From IMG/VR virus record IMGVR_UViG_3300044630_001339, positions 1-22,309 of that record: a DNA stretch of 22,309 bases; one strand, 5' to 3'. This DNA is from a virus. Each line of letters begins with the position of its first letter. Position 1 is the first letter of the stretch. Positions 7,799 to 16,258 of the stretch are shown one piece after another. A model generated the notes under the pieces. The model was given only the letters and a program-made list of their open reading frames with translations, made no database searches and was not told the origin of the DNA. Position numbers and translations under genes: made by a program.

Positions 7799-9526
7799 AT
7801 GGCAATACATTTTAGAAAGGTGCGATGGAAGAATTTCCTGTCCACAGGGAATGTCTTTACAGAGGTCGCGCTTGATAAAAATCAAAACACGCTTGTTATC
7901 GGTTCAAATGGTGCTGGTAAGTCAACCATACTTGATGCACTGTGTTTTGGTCTATACGGCAAGCCATTTCGCAAGGTTAAGAAGGATCAGCTAATCAATT
8001 CGATCAACGGCCGTGATACTGTTGTTGAGATTGAATTTGAGGTTTCTGGCGAGAGCTATCTTGTGCGCCGGGGTATCAAGCCTGCAGTCTTTGAGATATA
8101 CAAATCAGATAAGATGATGGATCAGCTGGCTGCTAGCCGCGATCAGCAAGAAATGCTTGAGCGCACAATTCTTCGAATGAACATGAAGTCATTCACCCAG
8201 ATTGTGATTCTGGGGTCATCTTCATTTGTGCCATTTATGCAGCTGCCGACATCTGTCAGGCGCGAGGTTATCGAAGACCTGCTTGACATTCGCGTATTCT
8301 CGACCATGTCATCGCTGCTTAAGGATCGGGTTAGCGCAAATAAGAGCGAGCTAACCTTGGTAGATCGTGAGATTTCTTCGATTGAAGAAATGATTCGAAT
8401 TCAAAAGTCGCGCGATGAATATGATGAACAAGTCAAGATTGATACCATCGAAAGAATTCAAACCAATATTGAAACTCTGCATCAGAGAATTGAAACTCTG
8501 AATGCAATGATCGATGCATTGCAAGCTAAAATCGATCTTGAAAAGGTTGATTTGATCGACGAGGTTATGCTGCGCGAGAAAATGACAAAGCTGCGCGAAC
8601 TTGAAAAGACGCTTTCGCAAAAGCGTAGCAAAGCTTTGAAGATGATTGAATTCTATGAGACTAATGATAGCTGCCCAACTTGTAGCCAGACTATTGGTGA
8701 GGCTCTAAAGATCGAAAAAATCAATAGCAAGAAAACTACGGCTGGTGAAGTTGAGCAGGCACTTGATAAGCTGTCTGGTAATATCACTTCTCTGGGTGAG
8801 ACACTTCTTACGGCTAAGACTCAGAATGAAAAGATACAAAGTCTAAACAAGCAAATTGCACATGTCAATACTGACATTGCGGCCGACAATCGAGAGATAC
8901 GGACTCTACAGCGTCAGATTGCAGACCTCATGAAGCCTAGACCTGTAGTTGATACAGACGGTATTGAAGACCTGCGACTAAAGCTTAAGGCCACAAATGA
9001 ACGTCGAATTGAGCATATGACGCAGAAAGAATTGCTTGAGGTTGCAACTGTCATTCTTCGTGACTCGGGTATCAAGTCTAGAATCATCAAGCAGTATATC
9101 CCGATCATCAATTCGCTTGTCAACAAGTATCTGGCCATGATGGATTTCTTTGTCAAGTTTGAGCTTGATGAATCTTTTGAAGAAAGGTTGCTATCGCGCC
9201 ATCGTGATGATTTTACCTATGACTCGTTTAGTGAGGGTGAAAAGATGCGAATCGATCTTGCGCTACTCTTTACCTGGCGCGCTATTGCAAAGATGAAGAA
9301 TAGTGCAAGTACCAATCTGCTTCTGCTTGATGAGGTGTTTGATGCATCACTTGACAATAACGGATGCGATGATTTCATGAAGCTTCTACAGTCAATTGAT
9401 AATACAAATACTTTCATCATTTCGCATAAGGGTGAAGTATTGCAGGACAAATTTAAAGATATCATTCGGTTTGAGAAGCACAAAAACTTCTCACGTATTG
9501 CAGGGAGTGTTTCTGAATGCGTATGA
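7799..9526 (+). CDS. 46: Recombination nuclease ATPase subunit (T4 gp46, SbcC/Rad50-like)
   Basis: 575-residue SMC-like ATPase partner of gp47 (T4 gp46: 560). Walker [10 protein letters not shown] lies at 35-43. Two long Glu/Lys/Leu-rich coiled-coil arms (about 170-285 and 310-410) flank a zinc hook CPTC (292-295) expected to dimerise subunits through Zn2+. The ABC signature [11 protein letters not shown] starts at 477 and Walker B LLLLDE ends at Asp511-Glu512, followed by the D-loop-like ASLD and a switch His in IISHK. All catalytic elements are present and length is normal, so the gene looks intact. It starts directly after gene 47, and its end overlaps the start of the sugar gene gmd by 10 bases, linking the replication block to the sugar block. 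Confidence 0.96.
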   Translation: MAIHFRKVRWKNFLSTGNVFTEVALDKNQNTLVIGSNGAGKSTILDALCFGLYGKPFRKVKKDQLINSINGRDTVVEIEFEVSGESYLVRRGIKPAVFEIYKSDKMMDQLAASRDQQEMLERTILRMNMKSFTQIVILGSSSFVPFMQLPTSVRREVIEDLLDIRVFSTMSSLLKDRVSANKSELTLVDREISSIEEMIRIQKSRDEYDEQVKIDTIERIQTNIETLHQRIETLNAMIDALQAKIDLEKVDLIDEVMLREKMTKLRELEKTLSQKRSKALKMIEFYETNDSCPTCSQTIGEALKIEKINSKKTTAGEVEQALDKLSGNITSLGETLLTAKTQNEKIQSLNKQIAHVNTDIAADNREIRTLQRQIADLMKPRPVVDTDGIEDLRLKLKATNERRIEHMTQKELLEVATVILRDSGIKSRIIKQYIPIINSLVNKYLAMMDFFVKFELDESFEERLLSRHRDDFTYDSFSEGEKMRIDLALLFTWRAIAKMKNSASTNLLLLDEVFDASLDNNGCDDFMKLLQSIDNTNTFIISHKGEVLQDKFKDIIRFEKHKNFSRIAGSVSECV

Positions 9527-10524
9527 AGCGCGCATTGATAACTGGTATTACTGGGCAAGATGGTTCATATCTAGCTGAGCTACTTCTCAGCAAGGGTTAT
9601 GAGGTGCACGGTATTATTCGGCGTTCATCGTCTTTCAACACTGGCAGAATCGACCATATCTTTAACAGCATCAAGTTGCATTACGGTGATGTGACAGATG
9701 GCTCTGCGATATCAGCAATTATTGCAAAGGTGCGGCCGCATGAGATTTACAATCTCGCTGCGCAGTCGCATGTTATGGTTAGCTTTGAAATGCCCGAATA
9801 CACCATGATGGCTGACGGGCTTGGTATGCTTAAGATTCTTGAGGCTGTGCGATCTGCTGGTATCGCAGATAACTGCCACATCTATCAGGCTAGCACGTCA
9901 GAGATGTATGGATTTACACCTGGGCCGCAAGATGAAAATTCACCATTTCAGCCGTGTAGCCCATATGGTACTGCGAAGCTATATGCACATTGGCTATGCG
10001 ACAATTATCGTAAGTCATATGGTATGCATATTTCTTGTGGTATTTTATTCAATCACGAAAGTCCTCGTAGAGGTGAGACATTCGTGACTCGCAAGGTCAC
10101 AAAGGCTGTAACTAGAATTGCTAAGGGTTCTGACACACCTCTAGTGTTAGGTAATCTTGAAGCCAAACGCGATTGGGGTCATGCTAAAGACTATGTTGAA
10201 GCGATGTGGCTTATGGTTCAACAGCAAAAGCCTGATGATTATGTAATTGCAACCGGTCGAACCGTTACTGTCAGATATCTTGTAGAAACTGCATTTGAAA
10301 ATGTTGGTATCAAGATTGAATGGCACAAGACTCGTAATGGCGAATTTGGTGCTGATGATAGGACTGGTCATATACTAGTGCAAACGGACGATAGATATCG
10401 TAGACCAAATGAAGTTGATTTTCTACTCGGTGTGCCGTATAAAGCTCAAAATAAACTTGGTTGGATACCAAAAGTGACTTTTGAAGAACTTATCCGAGAG
10501 ATGGTTATGGAGGACATGAAATGA
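9517..10524 (+). CDS. gmd: GDP-mannose 4,6-dehydratase
   Basis: 335-residue short-chain dehydrogenase/reductase that converts GDP-D-mannose to GDP-4-keto-6-deoxy-D-mannose, the entry step to GDP-fucose, GDP-colitose, GDP-perosamine and GDP-rhamnose. NADP-binding [13 protein letters not shown] is at 9-21. The catalytic set is visible as Thr127 and Glu129 in STSEMYG, with Tyr150 and Lys154 in YGTAK. The family signature [16 protein letters not shown] (residues 178-193) is complete. Start ATG 9517 has GGGAG at 9503-9507; ATG 9523 is an alternative that gives an ATGA overlap with gene 46. It is the first of three overlapping sugar genes. GDP-mannose itself would come from the host, since no mannose pathway genes are seen here. 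Confidence 0.95.
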   Translation: MRMKRALITGITGQDGSYLAELLLSKGYEVHGIIRRSSSFNTGRIDHIFNSIKLHYGDVTDGSAISAIIAKVRPHEIYNLAAQSHVMVSFEMPEYTMMADGLGMLKILEAVRSAGIADNCHIYQASTSEMYGFTPGPQDENSPFQPCSPYGTAKLYAHWLCDNYRKSYGMHISCGILFNHESPRRGETFVTRKVTKAVTRIAKGSDTPLVLGNLEAKRDWGHAKDYVEAMWLMVQQQKPDDYVIATGRTVTVRYLVETAFENVGIKIEWHKTRNGEFGADDRTGHILVQTDDRYRRPNEVDFLLGVPYKAQNKLGWIPKVTFEELIREMVMEDMK

Positions 10525-11690
10525 AGAAGTATTCTCTCGCAAGCGATAGCTGGGGTTGGGGTGAGAAGCTAGCCATTCTAAAGGTTATGGCTAGCGGGCG
10601 CTATACGATGGGTGAGCGCGTGCGTCAGTTTGAGAATGAATTTGCAAAGAAGGTTGGCTCTCGCAATGCCGTGATGGTAAACAGCGGTAGCTCTGCAAAT
10701 CTTGTTCTTGTATCTGCACTAATACAGGGCCCATTTGATCTTAGACCGGGCGACGAGGTTATTGTCCCCGCTGTTAGCTGGAGCACCACGTATTTCCCTC
10801 TAACGCAAATGGGTCTTGTGCCTGTCTTTGTTGATGTCGATTCTAACTGCAACATCGACGTATTCAAAGTTCGCAAGGCCATAACCAGTCGCACGCGCGC
10901 GATATTTGCTGTTAATCTTCTAGGCATGCCTGCCGACTTAACTGCTTTGCGTGATATTTGTGTATCAAATAAGATGATTCTTATTGAAGATAATTGCGAA
11001 AGCTATGGTGCTACTTTAGCTGACAAATATGCAGGTACCTATGGTTTAGGTGGCACATTCTCATTTTTCTTTAGTCATCATTTGCAAACTATGGAAGGTG
11101 GAATGGTTGTCACCGATGATGATGTGCTAGCCGATTATATGAGATCAATTAGGGCACATGGGTGGGTGCGTGATCTCAAAACTAATGTTCTCTATAAGAA
11201 GTCTGGAGATCCATTTGAAGATAGTTTTAAGTTTGTTACCGAGGGTTATTGTGTTCGACCTCTGGAGATGAGTGGTGCTATCGGCTCGGTGCAGCTTAAG
11301 AAGATGAATAAGTTTATTGAATACCGCAGAAATAATGCTGAGATATTTCAAGAACAATTTTCTGAGCTTCATTTTAATCGCCAAAAAGAAAAATTTGGTG
11401 TGCGGTCTAGCTGGTTTGGTTTTGCCGTTATACTACCAAAGAAGCATGAAGGTAAGCGAAAGAAAATTATCGATGCGCTAAAGGCTGAGAACATTGAGAC
11501 GCGCCCAATAGTAACAGGTAATTTTTTAAATCAGCCTGTGATTAATAAGATCACGCACAAGATATCGGGCGAGCTAACTAATGCAGAATATCTTGATAAG
11601 AATGGATTTTTCTTTGGTAATGATCATCGTGATCTAGGTGACAACATTAGACGCGCGCGTCATGTAATTGGTGAGGTATTGGGCGAATGA
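10521..11690 (+). CDS. ColD-like PLP-dependent GDP-4-keto-6-deoxymannose 3-dehydratase (DegT/DnrJ family)
   Basis: 389-residue member of the DegT/DnrJ/EryC1/StrS PLP family. Family features: GSSAN (56-60) for the PLP phosphate, [10 protein letters not shown] with Asp157 for the PLP ring nitrogen, and [14 protein letters not shown] (181-194). In aminotransferases of the family the position before this loop carries the Schiff-base Lys. Here it is His187 (SHH), the hallmark of the 3-dehydratases ColD (His188, 388 residues) and the E1/RfbH type. This points to removal of the C3 hydroxyl rather than transamination. Together with upstream Gmd the likely product is GDP-4-keto-3,6-dideoxymannose. The absence of a Cys-rich iron-sulfur insert argues against the E1/RfbH type. 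ATG 10521 overlaps the gmd stop by 4 bases and has GGAGG at 10509-10513. Confidence 0.85.
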   Translation: MKKYSLASDSWGWGEKLAILKVMASGRYTMGERVRQFENEFAKKVGSRNAVMVNSGSSANLVLVSALIQGPFDLRPGDEVIVPAVSWSTTYFPLTQMGLVPVFVDVDSNCNIDVFKVRKAITSRTRAIFAVNLLGMPADLTALRDICVSNKMILIEDNCESYGATLADKYAGTYGLGGTFSFFFSHHLQTMEGGMVVTDDDVLADYMRSIRAHGWVRDLKTNVLYKKSGDPFEDSFKFVTEGYCVRPLEMSGAIGSVQLKKMNKFIEYRRNNAEIFQEQFSELHFNRQKEKFGVRSSWFGFAVILPKKHEGKRKKIIDALKAENIETRPIVTGNFLNQPVINKITHKISGELTNAEYLDKNGFFFGNDHRDLGDNIRRARHVIGEVLGE

Positions 11691-12589
11691 AAACTATCGT
11701 ATTTGGTGGAACTGGTATGCTTGGTCGCGCTCTTACCGAGCGACTAAAGCAAGATGGACCTGTGCTTTCCATCGGTGGTGGTTACTGCGATATGACACAA
11801 CTTGATCAGATTGAATTTGTCATCGACGAACAACCAGATAGGGTTTTTCATTGTGCCGGTCTTGTTGGTGGCATCAAGAAAAATATGGAGAACCCTCTTA
11901 GCTTTCTGATTAAGAATACTCAGATGGGTATCAATCTAATTGATGTCTGCACTAGACATCGTGTAAAGCATCTCTATAATATTTCTTCATCATGTGTTTA
12001 CCCAAGAGAGTGCCAGCAACCCATGCGAGAAGAAATGCTCGGGTCTGGTCCATTAGAGCCGACAAATCTTGGGTATGCATTGGCTAAGATGCATGTTATA
12101 GAAGCTATCAGAATGGCGCGAACAATGGGCTTTGATTATAAGTCCATGCTACCTTGCAATCTTTATGGTCCTGGTGATACCTTTGGTGAGGGTGGCCATG
12201 TGCTTGCATCTCTTGTCAAGAAGTTTTGTGATGCAAAGCGCAATCAACTTGACGAGGTTGAGATTTGGGGTACTGGGGTTCCGCGTAGAGAATTTCTGCA
12301 TACGGCCGATGCAGCTGATGCGATAGTTGCTGCAACTGCGATAGATGCTGCTGAAATTAATATTGGTAGCGGTGTGGATATTGAAATATTTATGTTAGCT
12401 GTTAAAATTGCTAGTATAGTTGGGTGGAAGGGTAATTATAAATTTGATACTACCAAACCTGGTGGTATGCCTAGAAAATTGCTTGACACAAGACTACTAA
12501 ATGGTATAGAATGGAAACAGAAGATAAGTCTTGATGAAGGCATCGAGCAGCTTGTGAAGGAATATAATGATGGTCTTGCTAAAATCTAA
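11687..12589 (+). CDS. GDP-L-fucose synthase / GDP-L-colitose synthase-like epimerase-reductase
   Basis: 300-residue NADP-dependent SDR of the GDP-fucose synthase (Fcl/WcaG) family, which also contains ColC. Seen: N-terminal GGTGMLG (7-13), AGLVGGIKKN (57-66), SSSCVYP with Ser101/Ser102 and Cys103, LEPTNLGYALAK with Tyr130 and Lys134, NLYGPGDTF (158-166), and HVLASLVKKF with His171. These match E. coli GDP-fucose synthase residues Ser107, Cys109, Tyr136, Lys140 and His179, which carry out C3/C5 epimerisation and C4 reduction. With a ColD-like dehydratase upstream, the substrate is probably the 3-deoxy sugar (ColC role, making GDP-L-colitose), but GDP-L-fucose synthase cannot be excluded. It starts within the stop of the previous gene (ATGA) and overlaps the deformylase gene by 23 bases. 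Confidence 0.88.
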   Translation: MKTIVFGGTGMLGRALTERLKQDGPVLSIGGGYCDMTQLDQIEFVIDEQPDRVFHCAGLVGGIKKNMENPLSFLIKNTQMGINLIDVCTRHRVKHLYNISSSCVYPRECQQPMREEMLGSGPLEPTNLGYALAKMHVIEAIRMARTMGFDYKSMLPCNLYGPGDTFGEGGHVLASLVKKFCDAKRNQLDEVEIWGTGVPRREFLHTADAADAIVAATAIDAAEINIGSGVDIEIFMLAVKIASIVGWKGNYKFDTTKPGGMPRKLLDTRLLNGIEWKQKISLDEGIEQLVKEYNDGLAKI

Positions 12590-13097
12590 TAATCCACTGC
12601 TTAGAACTGCCAGTGAAGATTATGATTTCGAAAATTCAGAAATTCCTCCTCAGGCATTATATGACCTTCTGCGGAATAAAATGTGTGAACTTAAGACTCT
12701 AGGTTTGTCCGCGCCTCAGCTAGGCATCATGTATCGGGTCTTCGTATTTGGTAACCCAGACGAGCCTGATAGCATTATGCCAGTATTCAATCCTAAGATT
12801 GTTAATTTTGGTGACGATAGTGTTGTTTATGAGGAGCAATGCTCGACATTCCCTGGATTATTTTTGAAGATCAGGCGACCAACTACCATTCGCATGAGAT
12901 ACACAAATCTCAATGGTGATGTTGAGACTCATAATTTTCAAGGTATGACCGCAAGAGTGGCTCAGCATGAAGTTAATCATCTTGATGGTGTCCTCTTTAC
13001 CGACAAGGCAAATCTATATCATCTACAGCAAGCCAAGCGCAGAAAGCTGAAGATGGATAGAGTTCGGAGGGCCAATGATCGACAAGCTGCTGTGTGA
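12567..13097 (+). CDS. def: Peptide deformylase
   Basis: 176-residue metalloenzyme that removes the formyl group from N-terminal Met of new proteins. The three family motifs are present: GLSAPQLG (46-53), EQCSTFPG with metal ligand Cys92, and QHEVNHLDG with His134, Glu135 and His138. Motif II is EQC instead of the usual EGC, and motif III has Asn where most bacterial enzymes have Asp or Glu (HExxH itself is intact). The C-terminal tail (QQAKRRKLKMDRVRRANDR) is strongly basic. ATG 12567 and ATG 12570 are both possible starts within the end of the sugar epimerase gene. Deformylases are known auxiliary genes in cyanophages and some other T4-like phages, where they are thought to support high-rate translation or photosystem protein turnover; the host is unknown here. 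Confidence 0.93.
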   Translation: MMVLLKSNNPLLRTASEDYDFENSEIPPQALYDLLRNKMCELKTLGLSAPQLGIMYRVFVFGNPDEPDSIMPVFNPKIVNFGDDSVVYEEQCSTFPGLFLKIRRPTTIRMRYTNLNGDVETHNFQGMTARVAQHEVNHLDGVLFTDKANLYHLQQAKRRKLKMDRVRRANDRQAAV

Positions 13098-13902
13098 TGA
13101 GCTGGCTAGAAATTCTAATGATACTGAGTGCGCTATCCTCCTCTCTGGTGGGGTGGATAGTCTCTCGGTGGCTTTCGCGGCACAAAGGTTAGGTAAAAAG
13201 CTACACGCTTACACATTCAGATTGTCTGGTAGCACTAGCTACGATTCCGATAAGGCCCTACACGCCGCAGAGGTTATGGGTTGGAAATGCACGACAGTTG
13301 AGGTTAGAACTGATAAGCTAGAAGAAGATTTTATTCGTCTGGCTCATGATATAAAGTGTATCAAAAAGACGCATTTTGAATGCTGCTTTCCTTTCTTGCA
13401 TGTATACCCGCACATTGAACAGACTGAAGTTCTAAGTGGTTGGGCTGCCGATGGTTATTATGGTATAAGCAAGAAAGCGGTATTGCACTACTCGCAGACT
13501 AAAGAAAAGCTTGATGAATTTAGAGATGCGTATTTTTCTGATGGTTCACGTGCAGGTTACAACTGGCACAAGCGCATCGCCGATTCCCACGGTAAGAAGT
13601 TCATTACGCCTTATCTGTCTGATTCTGTTAGTGGTTTTTTCTATTCCATGGATTGGGGTCAGCTCAATAAACCCTACCAGAAGCATCATGTGGTCGAAGC
13701 ATTCAAGCCAGAATTTGATCGCATAGGTAAAGTGAAGAAGCATATCAATCTACAGCTCGGCTCTGGTATTGATGAGCTGTTTGAAACACTACTACATAAT
13801 CCTAGAATTAATTTCAAGAATAGGATTAGGGTCATGGATATGTGCAGAGATTGGGCTGGTAGTGATAGCTCTGATCCTACTCTGGATAAGTTTTTCACTT
13901 AG
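13075..13902 (+). CDS. Asparagine-synthetase-like ATP-pyrophosphatase (synthetase domain only)
   Basis: 275-residue protein matching the C-terminal synthetase half of class B asparagine synthetases and beta-lactam synthetases. The PP-loop SGGVDS is at 24-29, SGWAADGYYG (121-130) corresponds to the SGxGADExFGG block, and KKHINLQLGSGIDELFETLL (221-240) resembles the C-terminal lysine/substrate region. These enzymes adenylate a carboxylate and let an amine attack, giving an amide. The N-terminal glutaminase domain with its Cys2 is absent, so ammonia or another amine must come from elsewhere. ATG 13075 has a good GGAGGG SD and overlaps the deformylase by 23 bases. Its position next to two DNA cytosine methyltransferases and a carboxy-SAM-synthase-like gene suggests it may amidate a carboxymethyl group on DNA. 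That role is inference; a small-molecule substrate is possible. Confidence 0.75.
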   Translation: MIDKLLCDELARNSNDTECAILLSGGVDSLSVAFAAQRLGKKLHAYTFRLSGSTSYDSDKALHAAEVMGWKCTTVEVRTDKLEEDFIRLAHDIKCIKKTHFECCFPFLHVYPHIEQTEVLSGWAADGYYGISKKAVLHYSQTKEKLDEFRDAYFSDGSRAGYNWHKRIADSHGKKFITPYLSDSVSGFFYSMDWGQLNKPYQKHHVVEAFKPEFDRIGKVKKHINLQLGSGIDELFETLLHNPRINFKNRIRVMDMCRDWAGSDSSDPTLDKFFT

Positions 13903-13905
13903 CCA

Positions 13906-13932
13906 TTGACAATATTTCTGATAAGGTATAAT
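13906..13932 (+). promoter_or_regulatory. Strong sigma-70 promoter for the methyltransferase operon
   Basis: A perfect -35 TTGACA (13906-13911) and perfect -10 TATAAT (13927-13932) are separated by 15 bases; TAATAT at 13929-13934 offers a 17-base alternative. The -10 box ends 8 bases before the ATG at 13941, so transcription should begin at or one to three bases before the start codon, and no SD is present. This predicts a leaderless early mRNA covering both methyltransferases and the CmoA-like gene. Confidence 0.8.
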
Positions 13933-13940
13933 ATAGCTGC

Positions 13941-15095
13941 ATGACAAAATATCAGCCATACACGGTTCAAGATGTTCGTAACAGTTCCGCGCGCGAGCTG
14001 TTTACTGTGGTATCCACCTTTGCAGGTGGTGGTGGTTCTAGCACTGGCTATCGCCTTGCTGGTGGTAAGGTCATTGCCATCAATGAATTTGTTGAAGAGG
14101 CCATCAAGACCTACTCAATGAATTTCCCCGACACCAAGATCGTGCCTGGTGACATCAAGGGTATCACTGGCGCAGACCTTCTGGCTGCTGCTGGTTTGAA
14201 GCCGGGTGAGCTTGACATTCTTGACGGGTCGCCGCCTTGCTCTGCATTCTCTGTTGCTGGCAAGCGCGAGAAGGGTTGGAACAAAGAAAAGACTTACAGT
14301 GATGGCAAGAAGGTCGAGAACATCGAGGATCTGTTTCTCGAATTCATTCGCATCGCTAGCCAAATTCAGCCCAAGGTTATTATCGCTGAGAACGTGAAAG
14401 GCATCACCATGGGTGAGGCCGTCGGTAAGCTAAATGAATTCCGAAATGCTTTTGAGCAAATTCCGCCTGGTTATTTTGTCACATATCAAGTATTGAGCGC
14501 AGCCGACTTTGGTACGCCTCAGTCGCGCGAGCGCACATTCTTTGTTTGCATTCGACATGACGTTGCAGACAAGGTTGGTATTCATATGTTCAATGCACAT
14601 GATACTGTTTTTCCCAAGGTCAACAAGCAGCGCCCTGAACATATTTCAATCTCAGATGCATTTGAAAATCTTGTCAATGACCCTGAGCAAGAAAAGATGC
14701 TTGAGGATTATGTGCAAAATTGCTGGCAGAAAAAGTGGGTCGAAATGCTGCCGCTTAACCCAGTTAAGCATACCAAACCATCAATGCCTGAATTCCGCGA
14801 TGTAAATCCTAAGGCCTCGCTATTCAATATGATTCGCCCCGCACCACATCTACCTAGCCCGACTGTGACGCAGGCCGGGCAGAAGCGCGGTGTATCTGGT
14901 GTGCTTCACTTTGAGAAGAATCGAAAGCTAACTGTGCCAGAGCTAAAGCGGGTCATGGGTCTGCCTGATGATTATCAGCTAAGTGGTTCATTTGATCAGC
15001 AGGCTGAGCGAATTGGTCGCATGGTCGCACCCAAGATGATGTCCGCGCTAGCGACAAACATCTATCAGAATGTTTTGATTCCATACCGCTTATGA
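13941..15095 (+). CDS. DNA (cytosine-5) methyltransferase-fold enzyme, copy A
   Basis: 384-residue C5-cytosine DNA methyltransferase. Motif I FAGGGGSSTGY (27-37), motif II acidic residue Glu49, motif III GDI (70-72), motif IV SPPCSAFS with catalytic Cys100, motif VI ENV (150-152), motif VIII QSRERTF (194-200), a target-recognition region about 205-325, motif IX RKLTVPELKRVMG (328-340) and motif X RIGRMVAP (357-364) are all present. Motif X carries Arg360 where the family almost always has Asn in GN(S/A)V, a position that contacts the cofactor. Motif IX has RVM rather than RLQ. It is paralogous to the next gene, and its N-terminus matches copy B's, which supports the start at 13941 despite the missing SD. 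It overlaps copy B by 4 bases (ATGA). It may transfer a carboxymethyl rather than methyl group; that is inference. Confidence 0.92.
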   Translation: MTKYQPYTVQDVRNSSARELFTVVSTFAGGGGSSTGYRLAGGKVIAINEFVEEAIKTYSMNFPDTKIVPGDIKGITGADLLAAAGLKPGELDILDGSPPCSAFSVAGKREKGWNKEKTYSDGKKVENIEDLFLEFIRIASQIQPKVIIAENVKGITMGEAVGKLNEFRNAFEQIPPGYFVTYQVLSAADFGTPQSRERTFFVCIRHDVADKVGIHMFNAHDTVFPKVNKQRPEHISISDAFENLVNDPEQEKMLEDYVQNCWQKKWVEMLPLNPVKHTKPSMPEFRDVNPKASLFNMIRPAPHLPSPTVTQAGQKRGVSGVLHFEKNRKLTVPELKRVMGLPDDYQLSGSFDQQAERIGRMVAPKMMSALATNIYQNVLIPYRL

Positions 15096-16258
15096 TCACA
15101 GAATATCAACCATATGTTATGCAGGACGTGCGTGATTCTTCCGCACGTCAAAGATTCAAAGTAATTTCCACCTTTGCTGGTGGTGGTGGATCATCGCTTG
15201 GTTATCGTTTGGCTGGCGGTAAAGTTTTGTGTGTCAATGAATTTGTTGAAGAGGCCATCAAGACCTACACGCATAATTTTCCCGATACCCTTGTTATTCC
15301 TGGTGATATCAAAGAGCTAAAGGGTAAGGATCTAATGGATCCTGTAGGTATGAAGCCGGGTAAGGTTGATATCCTCGATGGTTCACCTCCTTGCTCTGCA
15401 TTTTCTCTTGCTGGTAAGCGCCATAAAAATTGGAACAAGACCAAGCTTTATAGCGACGGTAAGAAGGTTGAGAATATCGAGGACCTGTTTCTTGAATTCA
15501 TTCGCATCGCTAAAGATATACAGCCAAAGGTAATTATCGCTGAGAATGTCCGAGGGCTTACCATCGGGCGAGCTGTATCAAAGCTGAATGAATTTATTAA
15601 TGAATTCAAAATGGTACCGCCTGGCTATCTTGTGACATATGACGTTCTAAGCGCCAAAGACTATGGTGTGGCGCAAGAAAGACCTAGAACTTTCTTTATT
15701 TGCATTCGACAAGATGTCGCCGATGCGGTAGGACTTCATATGCTCAATCTAGCACATGAGGTTATTCCGAACCCAACTTCACGTCATATCACAATGGCCT
15801 CTGCACTATCTGACGTAGCCCTTGACATGGGTGAGGTACAGATGTTAAAAGATTACGTTCAGAATAATTCTGAGAACCAGAGACATTGGCTATCGATTTT
15901 ACCTAAGAACCCAGACAAGAGAGTTAATCCATGCTCACCCGAAATTCCGACAGAGCTAAATCCCGACGAGAATTACTTTACTCTAATCAGGACATGTGCG
16001 AACATGCCATCACCTACCCTGACTGCAAATGGATCGAAGCGATCCGGAGCGGGGCTTTTCCATTGGGCAGAGGATCGCAAGTTTACGATCAAGGAACTAA
16101 AGCGCCTGCAGGGGCTTCCTGAAGATTATGAATTGACTGGATCATTTGATCAGCAGGCCGAGCGAATTGGTCGCATGGTTGCACCAAAGGTTATGGCCGA
16201 GATTGCTAATCGAGTTTATGAACGAGTGCTAAAGCCTTACAAGGAGATTACATCATGA
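15092..16258 (+). CDS. DNA (cytosine-5) methyltransferase-fold enzyme, copy B
   Basis: 388-residue paralogue of the preceding gene, nearly identical in many N-terminal blocks (for example FVEEAIKTY, DGKKVENIEDLFLEFIRIA and FDQQAERIGRMVAPK) but diverged across about residues 220-325, where target recognition lies. Catalytic Cys101 sits in SPPCSAFS, ENV at 151-153, QERPRTF at 195-201, motif IX RKFTIKELKRLQGLP (329-343) and motif X RIGRMVAP with Arg361 in place of the usual Asn. The two copies thus share the unusual cofactor-site residue but probably differ in target sequence, or act as a heterodimer. The start ATG 15092 overlaps the stop of copy A, and the end overlaps the CmoA-like gene by 4 bases. 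The three genes form one translationally coupled operon. Confidence 0.92.
   Translation: MITEYQPYVMQDVRDSSARQRFKVISTFAGGGGSSLGYRLAGGKVLCVNEFVEEAIKTYTHNFPDTLVIPGDIKELKGKDLMDPVGMKPGKVDILDGSPPCSAFSLAGKRHKNWNKTKLYSDGKKVENIEDLFLEFIRIAKDIQPKVIIAENVRGLTIGRAVSKLNEFINEFKMVPPGYLVTYDVLSAKDYGVAQERPRTFFICIRQDVADAVGLHMLNLAHEVIPNPTSRHITMASALSDVALDMGEVQMLKDYVQNNSENQRHWLSILPKNPDKRVNPCSPEIPTELNPDENYFTLIRTCANMPSPTLTANGSKRSGAGLFHWAEDRKFTIKELKRLQGLPEDYELTGSFDQQAERIGRMVAPKVMAEIANRVYERVLKPYKEITS

Noticed and set aside
12567-13097. Two 23-base overlaps (12567-12589 and 13075-13097) as a recoding or repeat signal
   Set aside because: The two overlaps differ in sequence and each is explained by an ordinary internal start codon; the equal length is probably chance.
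13075-13902. QueC-like or tRNA-thiolation PP-loop enzyme
   Set aside because: The downstream SGWAADG and LQLGSGI blocks fit the asparagine-synthetase synthetase domain, and the CxxC zinc cluster of QueC is not present.
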